From assembly GCA_003165595.1 (NCBI GenBank), contig PLWQ01000033.1, forward strand, positions 21,085-85,084: 64,000 nt of DNA, in the 5' to 3' direction. Under the pieces are notes generated by a model. That model saw only the letters and a list, made by a program, of their open reading frames with translations. It was not told the DNA's origin and made no database searches. The number at the start of each line of letters is the position of its first letter. Within the stretch, counting starts at the first letter, position 1. Below, piece after piece: positions 34,497 through 43,091 of this stretch. The position numbers were made by a program, and so were the translations under genes. Source of the DNA: Fibrobacterota bacterium (GTDB lineage: Bacteria; Fibrobacterota; Chitinivibrionia; Chitinivibrionales; FEN-1185).

Positions 34497-36197
34497 TTAA
34501 ATGCTGAGTTTTTCCCCGGTTTTCGGCGTGAACACGTTATACATGATATGGGTGATATAGAGCGAGGTAAACATCGAAATGATAAGGCCGAACATGAGGG
34601 TAATCGCAAAACCCTTGATGGGGCCCGTGCCTATCCAGAAGAGAATGCCCGCTTTAATGAGCATGGTGAGGTTTGAATCCAGGATAACCACAAACACTCG
34701 TTTATATCCTATATCGATGGCGCTCCTCACGGTCTTGCCGAGATGCAGCTCCTCTCGTATGCGCTCGCAGATGAGAACGTTGGCGTCGACCGCGACGGCA
34801 ATGTTGAGCACGAGACCGCAGATTCCGGGAATGGTGAGCGTGGCGTTGATGCTTGCCATTGTCGCCAGAACAAACAACAGGTTCAGGATAAGAGCGAACA
34901 CCGCATATACGCCGCTTAACTTATAGTAAATAATGATAAACAGAAACACAAGGGCCGAACCGAGGAGACCCGCTATGACGCAATCGTGGATGGAATCCTG
35001 GCCCAGCGATGGTCCAATGGTTCGCTGTTCCATGATCCTCACGGGCGCGGGCAGTGCGCCGGCGCGCAACACAATTGCAAGGTCTTTCGCTTCTTCCATG
35101 GTGAAACTGCCTTCGATCTGCGCCCGCCCGGACGGTATCTTCGACCGGATCACCGGTGCCGAGTACACCGTGCTGTCGAGCACGATGGCAAGGTATTTTC
35201 CCACGTTGGCGCCCGTGACGCGCGCAAAGGAGCGCGCGCCGTTGTTGTTCATTTCGAGTTCGACGATGGCCGCACCGGCAGAGAAACCGCCACGGTCCAG
35301 GGAACCGCGCGCGTCCTTGATGGCGTCGCCCCGCATTTCGGGGCTCGATTTTACATAGTAGAGCATTCGGTACACGGAGCTGTTCGCGACCTTTGTCTCG
35401 TGTCCCCAGAGAAAATTGGACCCGCCCAGGCCGGAGCGTTGAAGCGCCTCGTGGACGTCTTTACGCGCAAGAATCTTTTCGACCTGCGCTTTGTTGCTTT
35501 CCAGGACCCCGATCTGCTCGCCGATGCCGGACAGGAGTTCGGAAAACGACGTGACCGGCTCCTTTTGCGTTCCCGTTGCGGTGGATTCGGCCGCAGCCGC
35601 GGCGGTGTCTTTGCCTGTTTCTTTTCCTTCAAACAGGCTCTGCGCCTTGGATTGGGCTTCCTTGTTCTTTGCAACGGTTGTGTCGGCGCTTGCGGCAGCT
35701 GCGGACGTATCCGCTATTTTCTGCCCCTTGAGAACATTGTCGACAACCTTTATCGCCTTGTCGAGTTCCGCGGGTTCCCGAAGCAGATTGAATTCGAGTT
35801 GTGCGGTAGAGCCGATCACCCGGGATGCGGCGCCTTCGTCGCGGAAACCCGGCAGTTCAACGATGATCCGGTCTTTCCCCTGCTTCTGAAGGCTCGGCTC
35901 GGCAACGCCGAGGCCGTTGATGCGATTCTCGATGACGGTGTAGGCGCGATCAAGAATATCGCCCGTCGCTTCCTTGGGCAGGTTCGACCTGTCTATTTCC
36001 AGGACGATCCTCATGCCTCCCTGGATGTCGAGCCCCAGATTGATGATCTTCTTGAAAATTGTAGGATGAGTTTGGGCATATTTGTCCTGTTCCTCCGGAC
36101 TCTTTGAATAAAACAGGATGGAGTCCTTGAGAAAAAAGAGCGCCAGCCCGATGAGGCCGACAGTGACGATGAGGCCGACGGTGATTTTCCTGTTCAT
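34497..36197 (-). CDS. secD: Protein translocase subunit SecD with a long low-complexity insertion
   Basis: 567 residues from the ATG at 36197; 16 further in-frame codons upstream look non-coding. NLGLDIQGGMRIVLEI and INGLGVAEPSLQKQGKDRIIVELPG are the SecD head motifs. The C-terminal LRAGALPAPVRIMEQRTIGPSLGQDSI and ICERIREELHLGKTVRSAIDIGYKRVF blocks are typical. Between the first periplasmic strands (about 155-260) lies an Ala/Ser/Thr/Lys-rich insertion of about 90 residues (for example KQ-free ADTTVAKNKEAQSKAQ). Extended P1 domains of this kind occur in FCB-group SecD proteins. The products form a membrane complex with SecF. Confidence 0.95.
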   Translation of the reverse strand: MNRKITVGLIVTVGLIGLALFFLKDSILFYSKSPEEQDKYAQTHPTIFKKIINLGLDIQGGMRIVLEIDRSNLPKEATGDILDRAYTVIENRINGLGVAEPSLQKQGKDRIIVELPGFRDEGAASRVIGSTAQLEFNLLREPAELDKAIKVVDNVLKGQKIADTSAAAASADTTVAKNKEAQSKAQSLFEGKETGKDTAAAAAESTATGTQKEPVTSFSELLSGIGEQIGVLESNKAQVEKILARKDVHEALQRSGLGGSNFLWGHETKVANSSVYRMLYYVKSSPEMRGDAIKDARGSLDRGGFSAGAAIVELEMNNNGARSFARVTGANVGKYLAIVLDSTVYSAPVIRSKIPSGRAQIEGSFTMEEAKDLAIVLRAGALPAPVRIMEQRTIGPSLGQDSIHDCVIAGLLGSALVFLFIIIYYKLSGVYAVFALILNLLFVLATMASINATLTIPGICGLVLNIAVAVDANVLICERIREELHLGKTVRSAIDIGYKRVFVVILDSNLTMLIKAGILFWIGTGPIKGFAITLMFGLIISMFTSLYITHIMYNVFTPKTGEKLSI

Positions 36198-36304
36198 GGC
36201 GTTACAGAGATTCCTTTCGGTGAAATTGCGGCCGCTACGGCACAATCAAACGTGTGCCGGTTGGAAAACGGCCTGTGATTTCGTGTTGCTGAGAGCAGTC
36301 CCGG

Positions 36305-36709
36305 TTACGATACCGGAAGCGCATTGTCTTTCGTCTGCAAAAACTCCCGGACTTTTTCCACGATATCCTTCGGGTTCTGCGGTTTGGTAAGATACAGGTC
36401 GCACCCGAGGCGCTGTCCTTCGCGGTAATCGTGTTCCTGGTTGAGCGCGGTAAACAGAAAAATGATAATGTCCTTTGTTTCCGGATTGTTCTTCACCCAT
36501 TCGCATACGTCAAAACCCGACTGGCCGAACAGAATAACATCGAGTATGATGAGGTGCGGCCGCTCCTTCTTGACCACCTGCATTGCCTGGTTGGCGGTAA
36601 TGGCCTCAAAGACGGTGTATCCTTCCAATTCCAGAAACAGTTTGAGAATCTTCCGGATGCCGGGCTCATCATCAACAAGCAGGATGCGGTATGGGTTCTG
36701 CTTGGCCAC
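36305..36709 (-). CDS. Single-domain response regulator (CheY-like)
   Basis: 134 residues from the GTG at 36709, chosen because AGGA lies 8 nt upstream and the receiver fold begins at once; the open frame continues upstream to 36856 without family support. The acidic pair D13-D14, the phospho-acceptor D57 (HLIILDVILFG), T87 and K109 are all present. There is no output domain, so it acts by protein contact or as a phosphorelay step. No kinase is adjacent. It could be served by the hybrid kinase at 51611-55342. A CGGCACA/TGTGCCG hairpin lies between it and secD. Confidence 0.85.
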   Translation of the reverse strand: MAKQNPYRILLVDDEPGIRKILKLFLELEGYTVFEAITANQAMQVVKKERPHLIILDVILFGQSGFDVCEWVKNNPETKDIIIFLFTALNQEHDYREGQRLGCDLYLTKPQNPKDIVEKVREFLQTKDNALPVS

Positions 36710-36951
36710 GATAAATTCCTGTCGGTTAAGCGGGTTGTTCTCACTTGCCGGACGTTCGTCGGTCGCTGTTGACGAAGGCACAACTCTTGTTGACGTGACG
36801 GGCGTCCCGCTCCCCGTGGCAGAGAAGGCTCCACGGGGTACCACCAAACCGGTCACCTAAAATAATATTTGGTTCCGGCGGATACCTATGAGGAATGTTT
36901 CTTTTAAGAAGAGGCGCGGAGGGTGGCGCCGGTACGGTGAACTTTGTACCG

Positions 36952-38349
36952 CTAGAACGACAGTGCCTCCAGCGGCGCGGGATAATGCACGTTTTTGTAT
37001 CCTTTCGCCAGCAGTGCGTCGCGAAGCGGCAGGGCCTGGTCTTCCTCGCCGTGCACAAGAACGATGTGGCGGAGCTTGTCGGGCGGCGTGAGCAAGGCGT
37101 AGTCGAGAAGCTCCTGCGAGTCGGCATGCGCGCTGAACGCATCGAGGATCTTTATTTTGCATTTTACCGTGTGCTCCACGCCGAAAATACGGACTACCCT
37201 GTTGCCGTCCATCAGTTTGCGGGCAAGCGTTTCCTTCGCGGCATAGCCGACGAATAGAACGAGGTTCTTGGGGTTTTCGACGTTGTTTCTCAGGTGATGC
37301 AGAATCCGTCCGCCTTCGCACATGCCGGAGGACGAGATGATGATATGCGGATAAGTGAGTCCGTTGAGGGACTTTGATTCATCGATTCCATTCACATATT
37401 TGAGCCGCGAAAACCCGAATGGATCTTCGTGGCCCGACAGGAAGATGCGGTCGGTCTCCCGGTCCATGCACTCCGGGTGATTCCTAAAGATATTGGTTGC
37501 GTCGCAGGCAAGAGGGCTGTCCACGTAGATTGGCATGTCCGGTATGCGGTCTTCGTTGAACAGCTTGTGAAGATGATACACGAGCTGTTGCGTTCGTCCC
37601 ACGGCAAATGCCGGGATGATGATTTTGCCGCCGCCGGCCGCCGTTTCCCTGATAGTGGAGGCAAGGTCCTCTTCAACGTGGTCCGACGGGCCGTGCCTGC
37701 GGTTGCCGTAGGTACTTTCCATAAGGAGGACGTCGATGTCGCGGAGAACGTTCGGGTCCTGGATCACGGCCATGTTCGGCCGACCAATGTCACCGGTAAA
37801 TCCGAACCTCACCATGCGTCCGTTCTCGCTGATCTCAAACGATGCTCCGGCCGACCCGAGAATGTGGCCCGCGTCTCGAAACGTAACGCTCACGCCGGGC
37901 ACAGGGGAAAAGGGTCTGTTGTACGGGACAGCCACGAACTTGTCCATGCAGGCCTCGGCGTCCTGTATCGTGTACAGGGGCACCAGCGGAGTGTCGTGAC
38001 GCTTGCGCTTCTGAACGTTGACAAATTCTAAATCCTTCATTTGCAGGTATGCCGAATCGCGAAGCATGATGCGGCACAAATCCACCGTTGGCGGGGTGGC
38101 ATAAATGGGACCGGAGAATCCCTTCTTGACCAGGTTGGGAATGTTGCCGCTGTGGTCGATGTGCGCGTGCGACAGGATAAGGCACTCGATCTTCTTGGGG
38201 TCGAACGCGAAGTTCAGGTTTTTCTCATACGATTCGCTTCGACGGCCCTGGAACAGCCCGCACTCGATGCAGAGCGAATGGCCATTGACAGAAAGAACGT
38301 GTTGCGAACCGGTAACGGTGTGCGCGCCTCCGAAGAATTGCAGCCTCAT
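36952..38349 (-). CDS. Beta-CASP metallo-beta-lactamase protein (RNA exonuclease-like)
   Basis: 465 residues from the ATG at 38349, with GGAGGGG about 6 nt upstream. The first zinc motif is SHAHIDHSG (H61, H63, D65, H66). MLMESTYGNR, FTGDIGRPN and the beta-CASP phrase IVLVHGEEDQALPLRDAL, with SSGMCEGGRILHHLRNN, mark the YSH1/CPSF73-like branch of bacterial MBL-fold proteins. Members process RNA, and this one is probably cytoplasmic. It has a long 5' leader containing an intrinsic terminator at 38391-38425. Confidence 0.85.
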   Translation of the reverse strand: MRLQFFGGAHTVTGSQHVLSVNGHSLCIECGLFQGRRSESYEKNLNFAFDPKKIECLILSHAHIDHSGNIPNLVKKGFSGPIYATPPTVDLCRIMLRDSAYLQMKDLEFVNVQKRKRHDTPLVPLYTIQDAEACMDKFVAVPYNRPFSPVPGVSVTFRDAGHILGSAGASFEISENGRMVRFGFTGDIGRPNMAVIQDPNVLRDIDVLLMESTYGNRRHGPSDHVEEDLASTIRETAAGGGKIIIPAFAVGRTQQLVYHLHKLFNEDRIPDMPIYVDSPLACDATNIFRNHPECMDRETDRIFLSGHEDPFGFSRLKYVNGIDESKSLNGLTYPHIIISSSGMCEGGRILHHLRNNVENPKNLVLFVGYAAKETLARKLMDGNRVVRIFGVEHTVKCKIKILDAFSAHADSQELLDYALLTPPDKLRHIVLVHGEEDQALPLRDALLAKGYKNVHYPAPLEALSF

Positions 38350-38390
38350 ACGCAGGCCCCTCCAAAACATGGGTTTGTGCATTGTTTCCA

Positions 38391-38425
38391 AAAAAAGAGC
38401 CCGGGGCTTTCGGGAACCCGGGCTC
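38391..38425 (-). terminator. Intrinsic terminator inside the leader of the MBL gene (possible attenuator)
   Basis: On the minus strand GAGCCCGGG pairs with CCCGGGCTC across a loop and is followed by seven U. It lies 42 nt before the gene start and about 75 nt after a good promoter, so transcripts of the gene must read through it. On the plus strand there is no T-run. Confidence 0.7.
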
Positions 38426-38503
38426 GTTCAGTCCGGCAAGACCCAGCAAGGGGGACAAGGGTGGGTTGTGTCGGAACTGAAATTCTGTGTTTCCGCAACT
38501 TCA

Positions 38504-38531
38504 ATTATACCATGCAATCAACGAAAATCAA
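38504..38531 (-). promoter_or_regulatory. Sigma-70 promoter for the MBL gene leader
   Basis: On the minus strand TTGATT (38531-38526) and TATAAT (38509-38504) are separated by 16 bp. Transcription would start near 38497 and give a leader of about 150 nt, with a small hairpin CGGAA/TTCCG (about 38475-38500) before the terminator. Confidence 0.65.
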
Positions 38532-38595
38532 CCTCAAAATACCTGCAGTACGGCTGAGCCGGGATGGCCTATTATGTTACAATAGTTTGGCAGTG

Positions 38596-38624
38596 TTGCT
38601 CCTAGCCCTGGAAAATTGTATACT
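38596..38624 (+). promoter_or_regulatory. Probable promoter for the outer-membrane protein gene
   Basis: TTGCTC at 38596-38601 and TATACT at 38619-38624 with a 17-bp spacer. It is divergent from the MBL leader promoter, and the 331-bp region 38350-38680 holds both. Confidence 0.45.
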
Positions 38625-38680
38625 ACCTCCATTACCTGATTGAAAGACGACATACATCGTAGCCTTAAGGAGGCACCGCA

Positions 38681-39343
38681 ATGAAGATCTTCTCCATCGG
38701 GAAAGTGGGGGCTGCGGCGCTGCTGGCGGCACTCATCGCGCAGAGCTCGCCCTGCATGGAACTATCGGTGGGCGCGAAACTCGGACTCAACGCGTCGGGC
38801 GTCATTGGAGACACGTCCAACGCCATGGTGCCCAGGATTGGGGTCAACGCATGCGCGTTTGCGAGTGAGTGGCTCACCGAGAGCTTTGGCCTTCAGGAGG
38901 AAATCGGGCTCGGGTTCAGGGGTGAGAACTGGAAAAACCCCGACAGTCTCTACCCTCTTGCCAACACGTATCCCAACAATTTTACCTATCTCGAAATACC
39001 CGTTCTCGCCAAGTGGAAATTTTACAAACACGACATGATCCGCCCCGTCCTGTACGGAGGCCCGGATTTTGCTTTCCCCATTATCTCGGAATCCGTTTAC
39101 CTGAACGGCAACACGACAGACATGATTTCGAAGACGCAGCCGTTCGACCTGGGGCTGTGTGCTGGCCTGTCTGTGGATATCAAACACGGCAACGCAATAA
39201 TCCCAATCGACATCAGGTATATATGGGGCGCAACGCCGTTCCTCAAGGACCCCGATTATACGCTCGCAATGCACCACAGCGTATTCTCGATCTCGGCCGG
39301 GTTCGGGTGGATCCTCGATTTTGTGAAGAAGAGCGAGTACTAG
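38681..39343 (+). CDS. Small outer-membrane beta-barrel protein
   Basis: 220 residues with RBS AAGGAGG and a signal peptide (GAAALLAALIAQSSPCMELS). The mature part has alternating hydrophobic strands with turns, starting VGAKLGLNASGVIG, with LEIPVLAKWKFY and PVLYGGPDFAFPI. This resembles PorT/OmpA-like eight-stranded barrels of FCB bacteria. Its function is unknown; such proteins are often structural or porin-like. Confidence 0.7.
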   Translation: MKIFSIGKVGAAALLAALIAQSSPCMELSVGAKLGLNASGVIGDTSNAMVPRIGVNACAFASEWLTESFGLQEEIGLGFRGENWKNPDSLYPLANTYPNNFTYLEIPVLAKWKFYKHDMIRPVLYGGPDFAFPIISESVYLNGNTTDMISKTQPFDLGLCAGLSVDIKHGNAIIPIDIRYIWGATPFLKDPDYTLAMHHSVFSISAGFGWILDFVKKSEY

Positions 39344-39452
39344 CGGCGGGGCGGAAGATTCACCGCGGAGGGCACGGGGAAGAAAATTGAAAGTGTCAAT
39401 CTGTCGGGGCCGGTTGGCACTTTGGAATTTGGAATCTGTACGTGGAATTCCC

Positions 39453-39808
39453 TCAGCGCCTCGCTTGCCCCGCGCATCTGAACCCTACATACTCGCAGGA
39501 AGAAGATGCCGCAGTGGGGTAGGTGGCCGAACGGCAGGTTGGCCTCAGATTGAAGATGCCGTGTTCAAAAGATCCACCCTTAATGACTCGCTCAAATTCG
39601 TTGTTTGCATTTTGTGCGCCGATGGGATTTGTGACGGGTTTGGCCACATGCGGCCCTTTCAAATCATTTGTCCATTCAAAGACATTCCCGGCCATATCGT
39701 ACAAGCCTAAGGAATTCGACATCTTTGTCGCAACTGAGAAGGTTGTTCCGTTGCTATTGCGATTATACCAGGCGTAGAGCGACGCGGTAGAGGTATCGCT
39801 CGACGAAA
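39453..39808 (-). pseudogene. 3' remnant of a formylglycine-generating-enzyme (FGE-sulfatase) family gene
   Basis: In frame on the minus strand one reads ASLYAWYNRNSNGTTFSVAT, then MSNSLGLYDMAGNVFEWTND and RVIKGGSFEHGIFNLRPTCR, ending YVGFRCAG. This is the conserved C-terminal third of FGE-sulfatase (SUMF1) proteins with its natural stop. The reading frame continues upstream without a start codon, through the tRNA terminator, to a stop near 39836. Everything N-terminal is missing. The only ATG (39722) would give an 89-residue fragment. The original gene was probably cut by a rearrangement at the tRNA locus. Confidence 0.8.
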
Positions 39809-39855
39809 CAAAAAACCCCTCGTTTGTTTATTACCTACAACAAGAGGGGTTTTTG
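39809..39855 (-). terminator. Intrinsic terminator of the tRNA-Pro/tRNA-Arg unit
   Basis: AAAAACCCCTC at one side and GAGGGGTTTTT at the other form an 11-bp stem with a U-run on the minus strand, directly after tRNA-Arg. It overlaps the broken end of the FGE-family remnant. Confidence 0.8.
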
Positions 39856-39858
39856 ATT

Positions 39859-39932
<74 letters not shown>

Positions 39933-39936
39933 AAAA

Positions 39937-40013
<77 letters not shown>

Positions 40014-40155
40014 AAATATCTTTTGCAAATATCAACAGCGGTTTCGTACGGTGCTTCGCACCGGCGACACGTTCACGGCATCCATCCGGGATGCCGCCCT
40101 CAAGGGGCTGCTCGCTTCGCTGCGCAGTGCCCTTCGGCCATCCATGGCCTGCGGG
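40014..40155. repeat. Hairpin-rich spacer between tRNA-Pro and its partial copy
   Basis: Contains short perfect hairpins: GGTGC/GCACC near 40049-40061, CGGCATCC/GGATGCCG near 40077-40097, and GGCCAT/ATGGCC near 40135-40149. No gene is supported; open frames here are antisense reads of tRNA sequence. Confidence 0.6.
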
Positions 40156-40200
<45 letters not shown>

Positions 40201-40322
40201 ATTACAAATAAGCAAAAATTATCCGCTAAAATATACATTCGTGCTCTATATAATCGTCTATAAAGTCTGAAAGTCATAAGGTCTGAAGGTCTTGAGGCTA
40301 CGGTCAGGTCGATAAAGATACC

Positions 40323-40631
40323 CTACTTGGTTGTTGCTAAATACTTGATGAAGTTTCCGATCTTGCCTGAAAGGTTTTGAGCTGTAATCACGAAAACGTC
40401 GAATGTCTTTTGGTCGATGTACCCTATATCAAAGGCTACATACAGGAGCGATCGCAATTCACCGGCAGAGGCCTTGGCAATATACAGGAATTGGCAGAAT
40501 TCCTTGTCGCTTTTTCTTTCAAAGCCTTCGGCGATGTTCGACATGATTGAAACTGCAGCCCGCTGGATCTGGTCTTTGAGCCCCCAGTCTTTTCTGAAGT
40601 ATTCATTGCCGGTACTCTTAGACTTTTGCAC
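40323..40631 (-). CDS. Four-helix-bundle protein (S23/IVP family), N-terminally short
   Basis: 102 residues from a GTG at 40631. WGLKDQIQRAAVSIMSNIAEGFER, the later AKASAGELRSLLYVA and the ending IKYL match the four-helix-bundle (23S rRNA intervening sequence, PF05635) family. Normal members begin about 20 residues earlier with a first helix containing LxxWQxA; here this is replaced by KSKSTGNEY. Upstream the frame runs into the end of the next gene (40646). Probably 5'-truncated, and possibly not functional. Confidence 0.6.
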   Translation of the reverse strand: MQKSKSTGNEYFRKDWGLKDQIQRAAVSIMSNIAEGFERKSDKEFCQFLYIAKASAGELRSLLYVAFDIGYIDQKTFDVFVITAQNLSGKIGNFIKYLATTK

Positions 40632-40645
40632 ACCGCCTTCGCCAT

Positions 40646-41788
40646 TCAGAACGCCACCGTCACCCGCAAACCGTAGGCGACGACGCCGTAGGGGACCGGT
40701 ACGAGCCCGGTTGACGAGGCGGGATAGCCCTGGACGTACGCGACGATGGTCGCGTTTTGCAGGACATTGTAGGAGTACTGTCCGGTGTAAACGCCCGATT
40801 TCGCGGTGATGTCCGCGATGGCGCTGAGGGAGACGTTCATGAGGTCGTTGATCTTATAGCGGACCACGCCGAACCCGTAGTGATTGTGCGAGAGGGTCAC
40901 GTTTGTTTGAAGAATTGAAAATTGTGCAGTGCCGGATGGCGGTTGCGGGCGCTCGTTATACAGATACTCGGCAACAAAATACCAGTCGTCGCCGAGGGAA
41001 TAGTCTGCGCCCAGCATGCCGATAAACGAACGGTACCCGCCGCCTCTCCAGTGCTCCACCAGTTCGCCATAGACGCCCGCCACCAGATCGCCCTTGAACT
41101 CCAGGCCCGTAATATATTCGCGATTTGCACCCTGATAGATGCCGACGCCCGCCATGTCGAAGCTGCCGGCATGACCGTAGGCCTTTATCGCGCCCGCGAC
41201 GCCATCGGCACGGGAGCTTATCTTGACTATTGCGTCGACCCCGGATAAGTCGCTGAGCGGCACGCGAACCCGCGCCACGTCGCTGCCGCGCCGGCGCAGC
41301 GAAAGGTCGAGAATATTGACCGAAGAGAAGACGTCGATGGGCGAGAAGACCAGGCCTTCTCCAAAAGAGATAATCTGCCGGCCCAGCGAGAAATCGGCAA
41401 ACGGCAGGTACAGCGCACCGTACAATTTGCGGATATCAAGCACAAGCGCAGCCGACGGCGATTGCAGCACCGCTGCCCCGGGAGCGGAATCGGCCTTGCG
41501 AAATGCGTCGGCGTAGGCGCCCAGCAAGAGCCACAGATCGGCGCTAGCGTCGAATTTGAGATGCGTGGTTTTCGTGTTCTGCGCGTTGAGTGTAAGAAGG
41601 TTCGCTCCTGCCACGTCGAACTGCTGCGCCAGGGGCTTGCTCCTATCCACGGTTTGCAGTCCAATCACGTCGTTCTGCAGATCGCCGAAAAAAATTAGGC
41701 CCTGCTCGCCGGGTGATTGGGCCCAGGAGGAGAAGGCAAGCATTGACAGGAGGATCACTGATGTTGATTGTGAAGAAATGGTTTTCAT
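40646..41788 (-). CDS. Outer-membrane beta-barrel protein of the export cluster
   Basis: 380 residues from the ATG at 41788 (AGGAGCT upstream; an earlier ATG at 41833 precedes the signal peptide needlessly). Signal peptide SVILLSMLAFSSWAQ, then a strand-rich chain with LYLPFADFSLGRQIISFGEG, VFSPIDVFSS and RRRGSDVARVRVPL, ending in aromatic Phe (LRVTVAF), the usual barrel C-terminus. It resembles the barrels found next to LolA-like carriers and ABC or MMPL exporters. It is downstream of the LolA-like gene on the same strand, separated by repeat copy B. Exact function unknown. Confidence 0.65.
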   Translation of the reverse strand: MKTISSQSTSVILLSMLAFSSWAQSPGEQGLIFFGDLQNDVIGLQTVDRSKPLAQQFDVAGANLLTLNAQNTKTTHLKFDASADLWLLLGAYADAFRKADSAPGAAVLQSPSAALVLDIRKLYGALYLPFADFSLGRQIISFGEGLVFSPIDVFSSVNILDLSLRRRGSDVARVRVPLSDLSGVDAIVKISSRADGVAGAIKAYGHAGSFDMAGVGIYQGANREYITGLEFKGDLVAGVYGELVEHWRGGGYRSFIGMLGADYSLGDDWYFVAEYLYNERPQPPSGTAQFSILQTNVTLSHNHYGFGVVRYKINDLMNVSLSAIADITAKSGVYTGQYSYNVLQNATIVAYVQGYPASSTGLVPVPYGVVAYGLRVTVAF

Positions 41789-41934
41789 GATAGCTCCTGC
41801 GGTTTCAAATTCTTCTTGATTGGTAAATGGCAATGTAGATCAGAAAGTATGCTTTGTCAATCAATGTCCGCCCTGAAACTCAACTCTTTGCACTCACCTT
41901 CCATCCATGCTGCAGCAGTCGCTCGCACGCATGC

Positions 41935-42084
41935 GTTAGGACGGACCACAATGCGCGCCAGAGCGCGGTGCCGGCCGAGCCGCGCCGCAGGCGATCCTGG
42001 CGGTCCGGCACCGAGGCCGAACGGCCGAGTATGGAGGGAGGGCCGACCCGAGCCTGCGTTCTAACGCAGGCGAGGGGAACGCCC
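41935..42084 (+). repeat. Composite GC-rich intergenic repeat, copy B
   Basis: In the 311-bp gap 41834-42144. The frame runs from GCGCGCCAGAGCGCGG, through GGCACCGAGGCC at 42007-42018, to GGGGAACGCCC ending at 42084. The variable hairpin has perfect 9-bp arms at 42052-42060 and 42063-42071. The remaining gap contains an ATTATTACT-type microsatellite near 42125-42145 and nothing else I can assign. Confidence 0.75.
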
Positions 42085-42144
42085 AAACCTATTGTCAAGA
42101 TTTGAGACAGACTGTACTTTCCCCCACTAATATTACTACTATTA

Positions 42145-42876
42145 TTATCTTTGCAAATTCTGCAAACTGAAAATGCTCGGATCAAGCTTGACGTCGAAGC
42201 TCACATCATTCATTTCGAAAACGGTTTTAGTGTCTTTACGCAACTTGTTGATCATCTCGACCTTTGTCGGAAAATACCGGCTGCCGATCTTCTTGACGTC
42301 AAGCACATGCGACACCTTGAGCAGCGTGCCGCTTTTTGCGTACATTTCTTCCTGCCGCTGGATAAACAGTTCCTTGTCTACCCACATTTTGCGTTTGTAG
42401 TACGGCGCGTCTTTGACGGTTGCATTGAGTGTGAGCACGTAGCACCCGTGGCCTTCGAACTGCTCCTCGCCGTCGAGCGTGGCCGCGTACTTCTTGTGCA
42501 GCGCGTCGGACTCCAGCGCGTCCTCGTACGAAACGTCGGACCCCATCATGCCTTCCTTGAGCATGTGGCCGGAGATCTTGACAACATCCTGTTCCGACGG
42601 GAAATAAATCCAAAGCTCCTTGTCGATTTTCAGGTACTTGGTGCCGCGGTCTTCGGGATTGGTGAACTCGGCGAGCGCCTTCTGGGTGCCGAGCCCGAGG
42701 GCCTTCATGGTCTTTGTCCTCACCTCGCCGCCCACATGGATTTCCATGGTTGCGGTATAGGAAATTGTGCCGTAGTCCCGGTTCTTGTCGATTCGAGACA
42801 GAATATCCTCCGGCGTGATGGCGAAAAGCGTTGCAGGAAACAAGAGCAGCGTGACGATGATTATTTGTGACCTCAT
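42145..42876 (-). CDS. LolA-like outer-membrane lipoprotein-sorting protein
   Basis: 243 residues with a signal peptide (IIIVTLLLFPATLFA). The mature part starts TPEDILSRIDKNRDYGTISY and has KALAEFTNPEDRGTKYLK, LWIYFPSEQDVVKISGHMLK and MMGSDVSYEDAL. These are hallmarks of the PF17131-type LolA-like family, periplasmic half-barrels that carry lipids or lipoproteins. In other genomes they sit beside ABC or MMPL transporters, as here. Minus strand, in line with the ABC genes upstream. Confidence 0.8.
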   Translation of the reverse strand: MRSQIIIVTLLLFPATLFAITPEDILSRIDKNRDYGTISYTATMEIHVGGEVRTKTMKALGLGTQKALAEFTNPEDRGTKYLKIDKELWIYFPSEQDVVKISGHMLKEGMMGSDVSYEDALESDALHKKYAATLDGEEQFEGHGCYVLTLNATVKDAPYYKRKMWVDKELFIQRQEEMYAKSGTLLKVSHVLDVKKIGSRYFPTKVEMINKLRKDTKTVFEMNDVSFDVKLDPSIFSLQNLQR

Positions 42877-42942
42877 GGCATCCTCCCAGAATGAGAAAAC
42901 TCAAGCATGAAATGCGTCCTCAGAGTCTTTGGCAACTAGTTT

Positions 42943-43074
42943 TGTGGGTGCCCCCCAACCGAAAATTGATTCTTGCAACTACTCCAACAAGGGGGTCACC
43001 CATGAGGGGGTAGCGAGAGACCCCGCAGGCCGGAGGCCGAGGAGGCTCGAGCGAGGGGGATACTTCCCCCGCAA
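42943..43074 (+). repeat. Second type of GC-rich hairpin repeat (single copy in window)
   Basis: Between the LolA-like gene and the ABC permease (gap 42877-43091). An imperfect stem joins GGGTGCCCCC (about 42946) to GGGGGTCACCC (about 43011). A second hairpin has GGGGGA/TCCCCC around TACT near 43055-43070. The stretch CAGGCCGGAGGCCGAGG between them resembles the core of the composite repeat but is not the same. Confidence 0.5.
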
Positions 43075-43091
43075 TAAAAGCCTTGACATAA

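Noticed and set aside
36812-36838. CCCCGTGG/CCACGGGG hairpin upstream of the response regulator
   Set aside because: A single small hairpin without T-run or second copy; it may be repeat debris but is not classified.
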